DNA of 64,000 bases, taken from assembly GCF_040536835.1 (NCBI RefSeq), contig NZ_CP159578.1:2914001-2978000 (forward strand). Reading direction: 5' to 3'. Under the pieces are notes generated by a model. It was not told where the DNA came from. It did not search any database and saw only the letters and a list, made by a program, of their open reading frames with translations. Position numbers and translations under genes: made by a program. The stretch comes from Salinicola endophyticus (lineage in GTDB: Bacteria; Pseudomonadota; Gammaproteobacteria; Pseudomonadales; Halomonadaceae). Shown piece by piece: positions 52,494-61,671 of the stretch (position 1 is its first letter; the number at the start of each line of letters is the position of its first letter).

Positions 52494-52783
52494 GCCTCAA
52501 GACCTTCTGCTATCCGGCGCACCAGATCGTTGCCGTATACGACGAGCAGCTCTGCACCAACGGCCAGCCCGACACCGGCGTGCAGTATCTGGGCCGCCTG
52601 CGCGAATGGGGCGCACCCGCCAGCGGCTACCGCCCGGCGCTCTTCCTCCCGGCAAAGCAGCGAATCGTCGTCATCACAGATAAGTGCTTCGGCCGCGAGA
52701 TAAATGCCCGCGCTTGGATCGCCGACCAGATCCGCCTGATCGCCATCGCCCGCAAACGCAAGGAGGCCAACGCATGCGCCTGA
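52490..52783 (+). CDS. Hypothetical early protein
   Basis: 97 residues; ATG overlaps the previous stop (ATGA). LKTFCYPAHQIVAVYDEQLCTNG, then FGREINARAWIADQIRLIAIARKR. No family recognised. Confidence 0.55.
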   Translation: MSLKTFCYPAHQIVAVYDEQLCTNGQPDTGVQYLGRLREWGAPASGYRPALFLPAKQRIVVITDKCFGREINARAWIADQIRLIAIARKRKEANACA

Positions 52784-53055
52784 TCACCAGCCCCCTGGCC
52801 GGCGTCGCCGCCGGGATCATCACCCTGGCGGTGCTCACCGTGGCGTCTACCGACCTGCTCGGCCCAAGCGACTACGACGTGCAGCTCATGCAGCAGGCCC
52901 GCTATTGCGACGGCGTCGCCACCTGGCGCGCCGAAGCCGCCCGCGGCGTGCCACCGGCCCGCCGCTACGGCCACCCCGACTACGACGGCATTGCCGCCGA
53001 GATCTGCGCCACGGCGCTCAGCAGCACGAACAGCAACGCCTACGCCAGCAACTGA
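52774..53055 (+). CDS. Small exported or membrane-anchored protein
   Basis: 93 residues, AGGAGG 7 bp before the ATG. One hydrophobic N-terminal helix (LAGVAAGIITLAVLTVAS) then a soluble region with RYCDGVATWRAEAARGVPPARRYGHPDYDG. Such proteins are common in Pseudomonas/Halomonas prophages; function unknown. Confidence 0.6.
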   Translation: MRLITSPLAGVAAGIITLAVLTVASTDLLGPSDYDVQLMQQARYCDGVATWRAEAARGVPPARRYGHPDYDGIAAEICATALSSTNSNAYASN

Positions 53056-53246
53056 ACGACGCAGCCGCCAGCGCACGGCGGCCTGCAACTGAGAGCGTCA
53101 CGTGTGGCGCTGCCAGATGCAGCAGCTCTTTAACAACTCGGACCCCACGCAGTGCCAGCGGTGCGTAATCCGCTGGCCATCGGAGAGGACTCTAGCTCTC
53201 AGCGTCTATGCACTCGACGCGGTGCAAGAATTCTGCCCAATGAAAC

Positions 53247-54137
53247 TCAACTTAAATCTTTATCTTTCGCGGTTTGGCACCGCGATAAATAGTTGTTAGC
53301 TGCCTCATATGCGTAACCGGTTAGATAGCTCTCTAGGAGAAAATGCTGTTTTTCGATGGAAAATGCTGATAGATGCCTAAGGATCGAGGCAAACGTATCG
53401 ATGTGAATAGCAGGATCATGAGGATGGAATTTAACTATAAACTCCTCAGCATCAACACCTGCTTTTCTAGGCGTGACAAGTCTTCCATGGCGATGGCTGT
53501 AGAACAAAGACCTGTCTGCTTCTCTCCAGGTCAGCAACAGACCAATCACATCCACTTCGTCACTAACACCTCCTTTAGAGTCTCTAGCGAAAAACTCTTG
53601 TTCACACTGGCTTTTTATCATTTCTAAATAAGAGGACGTTTCGTCATCGCTTCCGCCAACATAGGATACATTCTCAGGACTATTGTCTGGAAAAATCAGT
53701 TTATACAACTGATCTCTTTGGTGAAACTCAACCTTGTAGGAATTTTCAAGCCTATCGAGCAACTTATTGAATTCACTGACGTGTTGAAAATAGTTAGAAA
53801 TATTGTCCTGACGAAGCTGCCGTAACAGTTGCGCTTCCACTTTTGACAACTGATCTCTTGTCAACTTTGCCTGCTCGTTTGCGATATATATTTGATTGGC
53901 CGCTTGCTCCGATCTATGACTTGCTGCAACCAGCGCTACGAGCGGAAACACTAAAGCTAGCAACCCCAAAGGGATTTTATAAGCCACTAAAAGAAAATTG
54001 AACGCTTCATATCCGGATTCGTAACTAAGTCTTGATGTGCAAAAGACATAAACGGCCGCAAGCACAGATATTAAAAGCGGTACTATCAACGCCCACCAGA
54101 ATCGCTTTAGCTGAAATAAAGATTTATTGTTTTCCAT
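53247..54137 (-). CDS. AT-rich two-helix membrane protein, moron
   Basis: 296 residues from the ATG at 54137 (GGAG 5 bp upstream). Two membrane helices (WWALIVPLLISVLAAVYVF and YKIPLGLLALVFPLVALVAAS) are followed by a coiled coil (about 85-120) and a cytosolic domain of about 170 residues with FHPHDPAIHIDTFASILRHL. Base composition is far more AT-rich than neighbours and it runs against them. Topology resembles membrane-anchored effector proteins of defence loci; no domain recognised. Confidence 0.75.
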   Translation of the reverse strand: MENNKSLFQLKRFWWALIVPLLISVLAAVYVFCTSRLSYESGYEAFNFLLVAYKIPLGLLALVFPLVALVAASHRSEQAANQIYIANEQAKLTRDQLSKVEAQLLRQLRQDNISNYFQHVSEFNKLLDRLENSYKVEFHQRDQLYKLIFPDNSPENVSYVGGSDDETSSYLEMIKSQCEQEFFARDSKGGVSDEVDVIGLLLTWREADRSLFYSHRHGRLVTPRKAGVDAEEFIVKFHPHDPAIHIDTFASILRHLSAFSIEKQHFLLESYLTGYAYEAANNYLSRCQTAKDKDLS

Positions 54138-54247
54138 CTTTTCTCCAAACAACCCAAAACAGTCGTTCAAACACTACACAAGCATAACGGCGAGCGCCAG
54201 ACCGATCGGGCGCTGGCCTTTGTGCTGCCCTCTATCCGGAGGCAGTC

Positions 54248-54526
54248 ATGCCGATCTACCTGCCGACCCGGCGGCATTGCCGCTGCCGGGTGTGTGGCGC
54301 GCGCCAGACGAAACCAATGCATCCCGACGAATACGTGCGCGGGCCGCGGTGCCGCAACTGCCACCGGTTCAACACGCTGCGCATCGACAAGTGGGCCGAC
54401 GCCAAGCCCTGGCGGGCGCTGACCTGCCGCTGTGACGGCTACCACTTCCCGCACCGGCGCGGCTCGCTCTGGTGCTACCACAACCCCGACTACCCGGTGG
54501 ATGCAGACCGCCGGCTGTTTGCCTGA
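54248..54526 (+). CDS. Multi-cysteine zinc-binding protein
   Basis: 92 residues, GGAGG 7 bp before the ATG. Cysteine clusters CRCRVC, CRNC and CRCDGYHFPHRRGSLWCYHN suggest two zinc sites. Just upstream of the cytosine methyltransferase, likely co-transcribed. Function unknown. Confidence 0.7.
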   Translation: MPIYLPTRRHCRCRVCGARQTKPMHPDEYVRGPRCRNCHRFNTLRIDKWADAKPWRALTCRCDGYHFPHRRGSLWCYHNPDYPVDADRRLFA

Positions 54527-54557
54527 GCGCATGGGAAGACCCAGGAGACACGACAAC

Positions 54558-55913
54558 ATGACCAGTCTTGCACTCAACCTATGCCATGAGCAGACGGCGG
54601 ATAACTTCGCTGGTGCCGGCGGCGCATCGGAGGGCATTGAGCAGGCCCTGGGCCGGCCCGTGGATCTCGCGGTCAACCACGACGCCTTGGCTATTGCCGC
54701 GCACACTGCCAACCACCCCGCCACGCGGCATGCCGTCGCCGACGTATGGGACATCAACCCCGATGAGGCTACCGGCGGCCAACCAGTGGGCCTGGCGTGG
54801 TTCTCGCCCGATTGCCGACACCACTCCAAGGCCAAGGGCGGGCGCCCGGTGAGCAAGAGCGTGCGCGGCTTGGCCTGGGTGTCAGTGCGCTGGGCAGCGC
54901 GGGTGAAACCGCGTGCGATCATTCTGGAGAACGTCGAGGAGTTCCTCGACTGGGGCCCCTTAGTCAAGAACGCCAAGGGCCACCTGGTGCCAGACCCGAA
55001 GCGCAAGGGACAGATGTTCCGCGGCTTTGTGCGCGCGCTCCAGCGCCACGGTTACGAGGTCGACTGGCGCATCCTACGAGCCTGCGACTACGGCACGCCG
55101 ACAATTCGTAAGCGGCTGTTCCTGATAGCGCGGCGTGACGGCCTGCCGATCTCCTGGCCGAAGGCCACCCACGGAGACCCGGCGGCACCGGCTGTCCAGC
55201 GCGGCAAGCTGGCGCCCTACCGCACCGCCGCAGAGTGCATTGACTGGTCGATACCGTGCCCCAGCATCTTCGGCCGGAAAAAAACGCTTGCCGCTGCCAC
55301 GTTGGACCGTATCGCCAATGGCGTGATGCGCTTTGTCGTCCAGGCATCAGACCCATTCATAGCGCCGGTAATCGCTAGCGCTGAAGATCAGTCGTGCAAG
55401 GTCGCAGCCTTTGTGGCCAAGCATTACACCGGCGTGATCGGTGACGACTTACGCAAGCCGCTACCCACCATCACCGCCACCGACCATAACGGGCTCGTTA
55501 CCGTATCGCTTACGCCTGCCGCGCAAGCCAGTGGTGCCAAGCCAGCTCTGGTAGCCGCTTTCCTCGCACCGTACTACGGCACCGGGTCAGGCGAGACAGG
55601 GCGAGATCTGCGCAAGCCGCTCCCCACCATCACTACGACTGATCGCTTCCAGTTGGTCACCGTCACGATCGATGGCGAGAGCTACGCCATTACGGACATT
55701 GGCACGCGCATGTTCCAGCCACACGAGCTTGCAGCCGCCCAGGGCTTCCCTGCCAGCTATCAGTTCGCAGAGATCGACGGCAAGCCGGTGCCCAAGCGCA
55801 CTCAGGTGCGCCTGATCGGCAACAGCGTGTGCCCGCCCCTGGCTCGCGCCCTGGTCGAGGCCAATTTCACCCACGAGCAGAAATTCATGGCCGCGCCGGC
55901 GAACGCTGCGTGA
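54558..55913 (+). CDS. DNA (cytosine-5-)-methyltransferase
   Basis: 451 residues from the ATG at 54558 (AGGAG 11 bp upstream). Motif I DNFAGAGGASEG (about 14-25), motif IV SPDCRHHSKAKGG with the catalytic Cys (about 84-96; SPDC in place of the usual PPCQ), motif VI LENVEEF (about 124), motif VIII-like R-rich segment and motifs IX/X RTQVRLIGNSVCPPL near the end. Two DLRKPLPTIT repeats mark the target-recognition region. No endonuclease partner, so it probably shields phage DNA. Confidence 0.92.
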   Translation: MTSLALNLCHEQTADNFAGAGGASEGIEQALGRPVDLAVNHDALAIAAHTANHPATRHAVADVWDINPDEATGGQPVGLAWFSPDCRHHSKAKGGRPVSKSVRGLAWVSVRWAARVKPRAIILENVEEFLDWGPLVKNAKGHLVPDPKRKGQMFRGFVRALQRHGYEVDWRILRACDYGTPTIRKRLFLIARRDGLPISWPKATHGDPAAPAVQRGKLAPYRTAAECIDWSIPCPSIFGRKKTLAAATLDRIANGVMRFVVQASDPFIAPVIASAEDQSCKVAAFVAKHYTGVIGDDLRKPLPTITATDHNGLVTVSLTPAAQASGAKPALVAAFLAPYYGTGSGETGRDLRKPLPTITTTDRFQLVTVTIDGESYAITDIGTRMFQPHELAAAQGFPASYQFAEIDGKPVPKRTQVRLIGNSVCPPLARALVEANFTHEQKFMAAPANAA

Positions 55914-56012
55914 AGCCAAAGCGGCCGGATGGTGCCGGCGCCAGGTGGCCGCCAGCAACCGCCAGTGGGCCGACGACAACCGCGACTGAAGGACAACAGC
56001 AAGGACAGAACC

Positions 56013-56357
56013 ATGATTCAGCCCGAAGAGATCCAGCGGAACAGCGACGGCATGTGGACTCACTCAGCGTGGGAGGCACTGTTCGACGACCGCGATTACA
56101 TCGATGCCGACGAACTAGACGAGTGGTGCGTGACTCATCAGCTCGTCGTCGAAACCCGAACGCTGGAAGAAGACCCCGACAGCCCCTTGATTGCCCAGCT
56201 CGATGCGTGCGAGCCAGTAGATCTAAGCGCCTGGCCCCTGCAACCGCCCAGCGAAGACCCGGGCTGGTTTCTGCTGGCAATCATCGACACCGAGGATGGG
56301 CCGGTGCAGACCTGGGCATACAGCGATACCAAAGCCACCGAGGGCTCCGATGGCTAA
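56013..56357 (+). CDS. Hypothetical acidic protein
   Basis: 114 residues, AAGGAC upstream of the ATG. Very acidic (DDRDYIDADELDEW, EEDPDSPLIAQLDACEPVDL, DTEDGPVQTW). DNA-mimic-like charge, but no family recognised. Overlaps the next gene by 8 bp. Confidence 0.6.
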   Translation: MIQPEEIQRNSDGMWTHSAWEALFDDRDYIDADELDEWCVTHQLVVETRTLEEDPDSPLIAQLDACEPVDLSAWPLQPPSEDPGWFLLAIIDTEDGPVQTWAYSDTKATEGSDG

Positions 56358-56700
56358 GTCGAAGCCGCTGCACTGGCAGGAGCCTGAGACGATCAAGTGC
56401 CCGCAGTGCAAGGGAACCGGCGAGTGGATAGGCATGTTCGGGTCTGCCCCGTGCGCCATGTGCGATGGCGCCGGGCTCGTCGGCACCGACGGCGAGCCAC
56501 TGCCGCCGGAAGATCTACTCGCCATGATGCGCCGCCAGCGCGACCGAGCTGTCGCCGATCTGGACGGCGCCCGCCAGCACTACCGACAGCTGCTGCAGAT
56601 ACCCGGGGTCCGAGAAGCGCTCGCCGCTCAGCAGCAACGAGAGGAAGAGCGGCAGCGTGACGACGACATGGCGCTGCGCAAGCGCCTCCGGGGAGGGTGA
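56350..56700 (+). CDS. DnaJ-type zinc-finger small protein
   Basis: 116 residues. CPQCKGTGEW and CAMCDGAGLVG are CxxCxGxG repeats as in the DnaJ cysteine-rich domain, forming one zinc site; a coiled coil (about 58-110) follows. Function in the phage unknown. Confidence 0.7.
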   Translation: MAKSKPLHWQEPETIKCPQCKGTGEWIGMFGSAPCAMCDGAGLVGTDGEPLPPEDLLAMMRRQRDRAVADLDGARQHYRQLLQIPGVREALAAQQQREEERQRDDDMALRKRLRGG

Positions 56701-56701
56701 G

Positions 56702-57046
56702 ATGGACAAGCTGCTTTGGACACCAGACGAGATCGAGGCCGCGGCGCTGATCCCATACTCAGCCGAGACGATCCGGCGACTCGTCCGCCGTGGCGAGATC
56801 GCTGCGCGGAAACATCCTGGGCGCCGGGTGCTGATCCACTACCGCGACCTCGAGGCCTATGCGGAGCGTTTCAGGGGCAGTCATAATGATGCGGTCGCGG
56901 GGCCGCATGCGTCAGATGGGGAGATCGACGTATGCCGCGAAAGGCAAAAGAAGGTATCTACGAAAGAAATGACTCGCCGTGCTGGTGGGCGAGCTTCACC
57001 GACTCAGAAGGGAGACGAGTTAGGCGCTCTACTGGGGTACCGGTAG
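56702..57046 (+). CDS. xis: Excisionase-like / MerR-type helix-turn-helix protein
   Basis: 114 residues, GGAGGG 5 bp before the ATG. TPDEIEAAALIPYSAETIRRLVRRGEIAARKHPGRRVLIHYRDLEAY is the winged helix-turn-helix of the excisionase family. Overlaps the integrase by 115 bp in another frame. The overlapping C-terminal part is basic and probably unstructured. Confidence 0.75.
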   Translation: MDKLLWTPDEIEAAALIPYSAETIRRLVRRGEIAARKHPGRRVLIHYRDLEAYAERFRGSHNDAVAGPHASDGEIDVCRERQKKVSTKEMTRRAGGRASPTQKGDELGALLGYR

Positions 57047-58074
57047 GCGCGGCGGGGCGCCAGGAAGCTGAAGCGATCCTGGCGAAGTGGAAGCTGGAGG
57101 TGCACCAGCAAAGGATGTGGGGAAAGGAGGCCGACGAGGTTCGCCAGCGCCACACGTTCGATGAGGTGATGCTGGCCTATCTGCGCGGGCACAAGACCCG
57201 AACACCGGAGAGACGCCGTCTATCGACGATCAAGCCCCTCTACCCCGTGTTTCACGGCCGGTACATGGACACCATCACCGACCACGATGTGAAGCAGTAC
57301 ATGCGGATGAGAGCGCTCGATGTCTCGCCCGGCACCATCAACAAGGAAGTCGGAGTGTTCTCCGCCGCATGCAACTTCTGCCGGGACGAGCTGGGCTGGC
57401 AGATCGGCAACCCAGCGGCGCGAAAGAAAATGAAGGAGCCCGAAGGGCGTGTGAGGTGGCTGAGCCACGAGGAGGCTGGGTCTCTGATAGATGCCGCCAG
57501 GCAGCGGGAGCGAGCGCCATGGCTGGCCGACTTCATTCAGCTGTGTCTCTACACCGGCATGCGTCGGGGCGAGGCGACCTCGATAACGTGGAAGCGAGTC
57601 GACCTGTCGCGCCGGCTGATCCTGCTGGAAGCAGAGAACACGAAGAGCGCGAGGCGCCGAACGGTGCCATTGCACCCGATCGCTGTGGAAGCGCTGCACA
57701 GCCGTAGGCGATGGTGCGATCAGCATTGCCCTGACACCGAGTGGGTGTTCTGCAACAAGAAGGGCGAGATGATCAAGGACATGAAGAAGTCCTTCGCAGC
57801 CGCTAAGCGTGACGCGGGAATCAGTGACTTCCGCCAACATGATCAGAGGCACACGCTCGCCAGCTGGATGGTCATGTCGGGAACGGAGCTGATGAAGGTG
57901 CGGGACATGCTGGGGCACTCGTCAGTCAAGCTGACCGAGCGTTACGCGCACTTGCACCCCGATGCTCTCCGAGAGGCGGTCGACAACCTGGTTCCGGCAC
58001 GAAATAGTCACGCTAGCACTGGCATGACCATTCAGCACATCGAGGGAGAGGCCGGGAGGCCGCGGTATCACTGA
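56932..58074 (+). CDS. int: Tyrosine recombinase integrase
   Basis: 380 residues, GGGGAG 8 bp before the ATG. N-terminal arm-binding part (GIYERNDSPCWWASFTDSEGRRVRRSTG), core-binding domain (HTFDEVMLAYLRGHK), and catalytic residues R in TGMRRGEA (about 212), K in NTKSARRR, HDQRHT (about 303, Gln where Leu is usual), LGHSS and Y in ERYAHL (about 336). Ends 9 bp before attR, as expected for an integrase using the neighbouring tRNA. Confidence 0.95.
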   Translation: MPRKAKEGIYERNDSPCWWASFTDSEGRRVRRSTGVPVGAAGRQEAEAILAKWKLEVHQQRMWGKEADEVRQRHTFDEVMLAYLRGHKTRTPERRRLSTIKPLYPVFHGRYMDTITDHDVKQYMRMRALDVSPGTINKEVGVFSAACNFCRDELGWQIGNPAARKKMKEPEGRVRWLSHEEAGSLIDAARQRERAPWLADFIQLCLYTGMRRGEATSITWKRVDLSRRLILLEAENTKSARRRTVPLHPIAVEALHSRRRWCDQHCPDTEWVFCNKKGEMIKDMKKSFAAAKRDAGISDFRQHDQRHTLASWMVMSGTELMKVRDMLGHSSVKLTERYAHLHPDALREAVDNLVPARNSHASTGMTIQHIEGEAGRPRYH

Positions 58075-58082
58075 GATGGCGC

Positions 58083-58159
<77 letters not shown>

Positions 58160-58287
58160 GTGGTGGCGAGACGGCATGGCGCCGCTGTTTCCAAGCGGCG
58201 CACAGTATAAGCGCCGGATTCTCCGAGATAAACCCGTTGTGGCCCCGAGTGCTGCCGGCCCGAGCTGTGCGGCGGATGGGCCGGCAC

Positions 58288-59109
58288 TCAGCGAGTCCCG
58301 AGCAGCCCGCGCCAGCGCGCCGGAGAGAGGCCATAGGTCCGCCCGAAGGCGCGGGTCATATGGCTCTGGTCAGCGAAGCCGGCGGCATGCGCCGCCTCGG
58401 CCAAGCCAGTGCCCGCGGCGATCTGCTGGCGGGCGAGCGCTAGTTGGCGCTGGGTCAGATAGCGGTAGGGGCTGGTGCCGAAGAGCGCGCGAAAGTCCCG
58501 CGACAGCGTCCAGCGCGGCTGGCCGGCAATGGCTTCCAGCTCATCCAGCGAGACGCCGTCCAGCAGCGCCGCGTCGAGCCGTTCGCGCACCCGCTGCGCG
58601 GCACGGTAATCGGGCAAGCGCTTGGGCGGGCTGCGGCGGGCATCTCCATTGGCGGCCAGAGCATCGGCCAGCTCGGCGATGCCGTCGCTCTCCTCCAGCG
58701 GGTCGAGCGCGCCGTCGAGGCTGGCCAATAACGCCTGCACTGCCGTGGCAAGTCGCGGCTCGCAGCAGAGCCCGCCAGCCACGAACGGCAGCGGCTGCCC
58801 GCCCAGGGCACTCTGGATCAGCGCTGGCTCGATATAGAGCATGCGGTAGTGAAACCCGCGGGCGTCACCGGCATGGCCGTCGTGGGGTTCGTCCGGGTGC
58901 AGCACCAGCACCGTGCCGGGCAGGCTATGGCGATAGCCACGGCGGTAGTTGAAGCTCTGCACGCCGTTCAGGGTCAGGCCGATGGCGAAGCTGTCGTGCC
59001 GGTGCATATCGTAGGCATGCCCCTGGAAGCGCGCTTCGATTCGCTCCAGCCGCGATGTCGGCGATGCGATCAGCCAATCACTCTTCCGTCTTCCCTCCGC
59101 CTCTGCCAT
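58288..59109 (-). CDS. AraC-family transcriptional regulator
   Basis: 273 residues. N-terminal cupin-like sensing domain ([23 protein letters not shown]) and C-terminal double helix-turn-helix ([29 protein letters not shown] and [25 protein letters not shown]). Immediately downstream of a LysE-type exporter on the same strand, which it probably controls. Confidence 0.9.
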   Translation of the reverse strand: MAEAEGRRKSDWLIASPTSRLERIEARFQGHAYDMHRHDSFAIGLTLNGVQSFNYRRGYRHSLPGTVLVLHPDEPHDGHAGDARGFHYRMLYIEPALIQSALGGQPLPFVAGGLCCEPRLATAVQALLASLDGALDPLEESDGIAELADALAANGDARRSPPKRLPDYRAAQRVRERLDAALLDGVSLDELEAIAGQPRWTLSRDFRALFGTSPYRYLTQRQLALARQQIAAGTGLAEAAHAAGFADQSHMTRAFGRTYGLSPARWRGLLGTR

Positions 59110-59118
59110 GTCATCTCC

Positions 59119-59733
59119 TCAGAGCAATGCTGCCCAGACATCGCTATACCAGACATAGTCACGCAACATCAGGATCGCCACGACCACCAGCAGCAGCGCC
59201 ATCAGCCGATGGCACAGGCGGAACACCTCGGCCCGGGCGATACGCCGGCCAATCAGATGGCCGGCCAGCGCGTAGAGCGCGGGTGCCCCGCCGCCGCCCA
59301 GGGCGATCGCCGCCGAGCATGCCAGTAGCTCGCCACCGGCGATGCCGCGCCCCGGAAACATCACCGTGGCGATGGGGATCACCACCAGCGAGTTCTTGGG
59401 GTTGAGCAGTTGCATCAGAAAGCCATCGCGAAACATCAGCCTGGCGGCGGGCGCTGTCTGCGCATCGAGCGAGACAGGTGCGCGAAACAGCTTGAACGCC
59501 AGGTAGAGAATGTAGGCGCTACCGGCGAATGCGATATAGGGCAGCATACGCTGAACCACGAACAGCTGCCCGGCGAAGCCGATCACCACGAACCAGACGA
59601 ACATCGCCAGAGCCACTCCCAGGAAAAATCCCAGACTCTCCCGCGGGGAGCGTGTGAGCCCGGCGTTGAGCCCCAGCAGATTGACCGGCCCCGGGGTGTA
59701 CATGACGGTAAAGGCGTACAGCACGATCTCCAT
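59119..59733 (-). CDS. LysE/RhtB-family exporter
   Basis: 204 residues from the ATG at 59733. Six membrane helices; signatures YTPGPVNLLGLNAG (about 12-25) and LMQLLNPKNSLVVIP. Exports amino acids or similar solutes; substrate unknown. First gene of a pair with the AraC regulator. Confidence 0.88.
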   Translation of the reverse strand: MEIVLYAFTVMYTPGPVNLLGLNAGLTRSPRESLGFFLGVALAMFVWFVVIGFAGQLFVVQRMLPYIAFAGSAYILYLAFKLFRAPVSLDAQTAPAARLMFRDGFLMQLLNPKNSLVVIPIATVMFPGRGIAGGELLACSAAIALGGGGAPALYALAGHLIGRRIARAEVFRLCHRLMALLLVVVAILMLRDYVWYSDVWAALL

Positions 59734-59833
59734 GATTGACTCGCTATTTCTCGGTGCCATTCACATGAATGCGTCGCCAGTGTGAAGGCGCCCGAGGGAG
59801 CGGTATTGAACGATCGTGCAGTCGGCGCCGCTC

Positions 59834-60271
59834 TCAGCTAGCGTCGCCGGAGATCAGCAGGCGCAGCGCCTCGCGATTTTCGATCATGTCCGCCAGTACG
59901 TAGCCATCCAGCACCTGCATGAACGCCCTCTGGGCGGACCCCAGCACATGCTTGAGCCGACAGGCGGGGTCGATCGGGCAGGTCGAGTTGGGCCCGAAGC
60001 ACTCCAGCAGTTCGAGGTTCTCGGTCTGCCGAATCAGCGCGCCGATATTGATCTCTTCGGGCGGACGATTCAGGCGCAGGCCACCGCCCCGCCCGCGCAG
60101 GCTGGAGACATAGCCCAACTGCACCAGCGTCTGCGACACCTTGGCCAGATGGTGTCCGGAAATACCGTAGTGGCCCGCCGCCGATTGCACGGTCGCGGGC
60201 ATGTCATCGCCCCGGATCGCCAGATAGATCAGCAGCCGCAGCGCGTAGTCGGTGTGCGTGGTGAGTTTCAT
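59834..60271 (-). CDS. nsrR: Nitric-oxide-sensing Rrf2-family repressor
   Basis: 145 residues from the ATG at 60271. MKLTTHTDYALRLLIYLA start, winged helix with GISGHHLAKVSQTL, and three cysteines CFGPNSTCPIDPAC that ligate the NO-sensitive Fe-S cluster. Divergent from hmp, the classic NsrR target, with a palindrome between them. Confidence 0.92.
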   Translation of the reverse strand: MKLTTHTDYALRLLIYLAIRGDDMPATVQSAAGHYGISGHHLAKVSQTLVQLGYVSSLRGRGGGLRLNRPPEEINIGALIRQTENLELLECFGPNSTCPIDPACRLKHVLGSAQRAFMQVLDGYVLADMIENREALRLLISGDAS

Positions 60272-60306
60272 GATCGCTTGACAGTCATAAAGTGGTAAAT
60301 GATACT

Positions 60307-60337
60307 CCAATTTAAATTGGTAGATGACATACCAATT
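60307..60337. promoter_or_regulatory. Palindromic NsrR-type operator before hmp
   Basis: The region holds CCAATTTAAATTGG (60307-60320, perfect palindrome) overlapping a second repeat with arms AATTGGTA (60315-60322) and TACCAATT (60330-60337) spaced by 7 bp, a 23-bp element of NsrR-like size. Confidence 0.7.
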
Positions 60338-60387
60338 AAGAAACGCTGGCGCCATCCGCCAGCCCTACCCGCCATCGGGGAGTCACC

Positions 60388-61611
60388 ATGCTCAGTCCAG
60401 ACCAGATCGCCACCGTCAAGCAGACCATTCCCGTGCTCGAGGCTCATGGGGAGACATTGACCCGCCATTTTTACACTCGCATGTTCGCGCACAATCCCGA
60501 GGTGAAGCCCTACTTCAATCCCGCGCATCAGCGCGAGGGCGCGCAGCAACGGGCCCTGGCGGGGGCGATCCTGGCCTACGCACGCCATATCGATGATACG
60601 GCCGCGCTGGCGCCGGCGGTGGAGGTGATCGCGCACAAGCATGCCTCGCTGACCATTCGCCCGGAGCACTATCCCATCGTGGGTGAGAACCTGATCGCCT
60701 CGATCCAGGAGGTTTTGGGCGATGCCGCCACACCGGAGATCATTGACGCCTGGAAGGCAGCTTACGCCCAGCTGGCTGCGGTGTTCATCGGCCGCGAGCA
60801 TGAACTCTACACTCAGCAGCGCGAAACCCAGGGCTGGGCCGGCTTCCTGCCATTCACCATCGTACGCCGCCAGGCGGAGAGCGAGAACATCGTCTCGCTC
60901 TATCTGGCGCCGAGCGACGGCCGCACACTGCCGGCCCACACCGCCGGTCAGTACGTGACCCTGCGGCTGACGGATGCGGCAGGCAACTGGCTAATGCGCC
61001 AGTACAGCCTCTCCAATGCCCCCGGCAGTGAGACCTATCGCCTCAGCATCAAGCATGAGACGGGTAACGCCGAGCAGCCGGCAGGCCAGGTATCGCCACA
61101 GATTCATGCCACGCTCGCCGAGGGGGATCAGGTCGAGCTCACACCGCCCTATGGCACCTTCGAACTCACGCTGCCGGAAGACCCGGCCCGCCCGGTGGTA
61201 CTGATCGGCGGTGGCGTGGGGATCACCCCGCTGATCTCGATGGCGCATGCCGCCGTGGCCGCGTCACCGGAGCGGCGGGTGGTGATGATCCAGCTTGCCC
61301 GGCACGCCGGCGTACGCGCCTTCGGCGAAGAGCTGGCGGCACTGGCCCGGGCCCACGCCAACTTTTCGCTGCATCTGTGTTACGACGAACCGCGTACGGA
61401 TGCACCCGCCGACTGGGCGGCAGATATCAAGCAGGGTCTGTTGGACGCGGCAGATCTCGCCGCCTGGGTGGGTGATTCGGCAGCCAGCTACCATATATGC
61501 GGGCCGCTGCCGATGATGCGCGCGCTGGACCGGATGCTGGCCGAACAGGGGGTGAGCGCGGAGAACCGCCACTACGAGTGCTTCGGCCCTGGGCAGGTGC
61601 TGGCGAGCTGA
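60388..61611 (+). CDS. hmp: Flavohemoglobin, nitric oxide dioxygenase
   Basis: 407 residues. Oxidises NO to nitrate with O2 and NAD(P)H. Globin domain with Tyr29, Phe43, Gln53 and proximal His85 all at their usual positions; FAD motif RQYSLSNAP, NAD(P)H-binding GGGVGITPL and CGP, and the FGPG end. Full-length. Divergent from nsrR; followed by a nitronate monooxygenase, together a nitrosative/nitro-compound stress cluster. Confidence 0.96.
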   Translation: MLSPDQIATVKQTIPVLEAHGETLTRHFYTRMFAHNPEVKPYFNPAHQREGAQQRALAGAILAYARHIDDTAALAPAVEVIAHKHASLTIRPEHYPIVGENLIASIQEVLGDAATPEIIDAWKAAYAQLAAVFIGREHELYTQQRETQGWAGFLPFTIVRRQAESENIVSLYLAPSDGRTLPAHTAGQYVTLRLTDAAGNWLMRQYSLSNAPGSETYRLSIKHETGNAEQPAGQVSPQIHATLAEGDQVELTPPYGTFELTLPEDPARPVVLIGGGVGITPLISMAHAAVAASPERRVVMIQLARHAGVRAFGEELAALARAHANFSLHLCYDEPRTDAPADWAADIKQGLLDAADLAAWVGDSAASYHICGPLPMMRALDRMLAEQGVSAENRHYECFGPGQVLAS

Positions 61612-61671
61612 TCACGCCCGGCGCGACCAAGGACTCGGTGAAGGTTAACGACTCCAAGACACAGGTGACCC

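Noticed and set aside
53102..53299. 65-codon plus-strand frame
   Set aside because: No ribosome binding site, runs into the 3' end of the opposite membrane-protein gene, no family.
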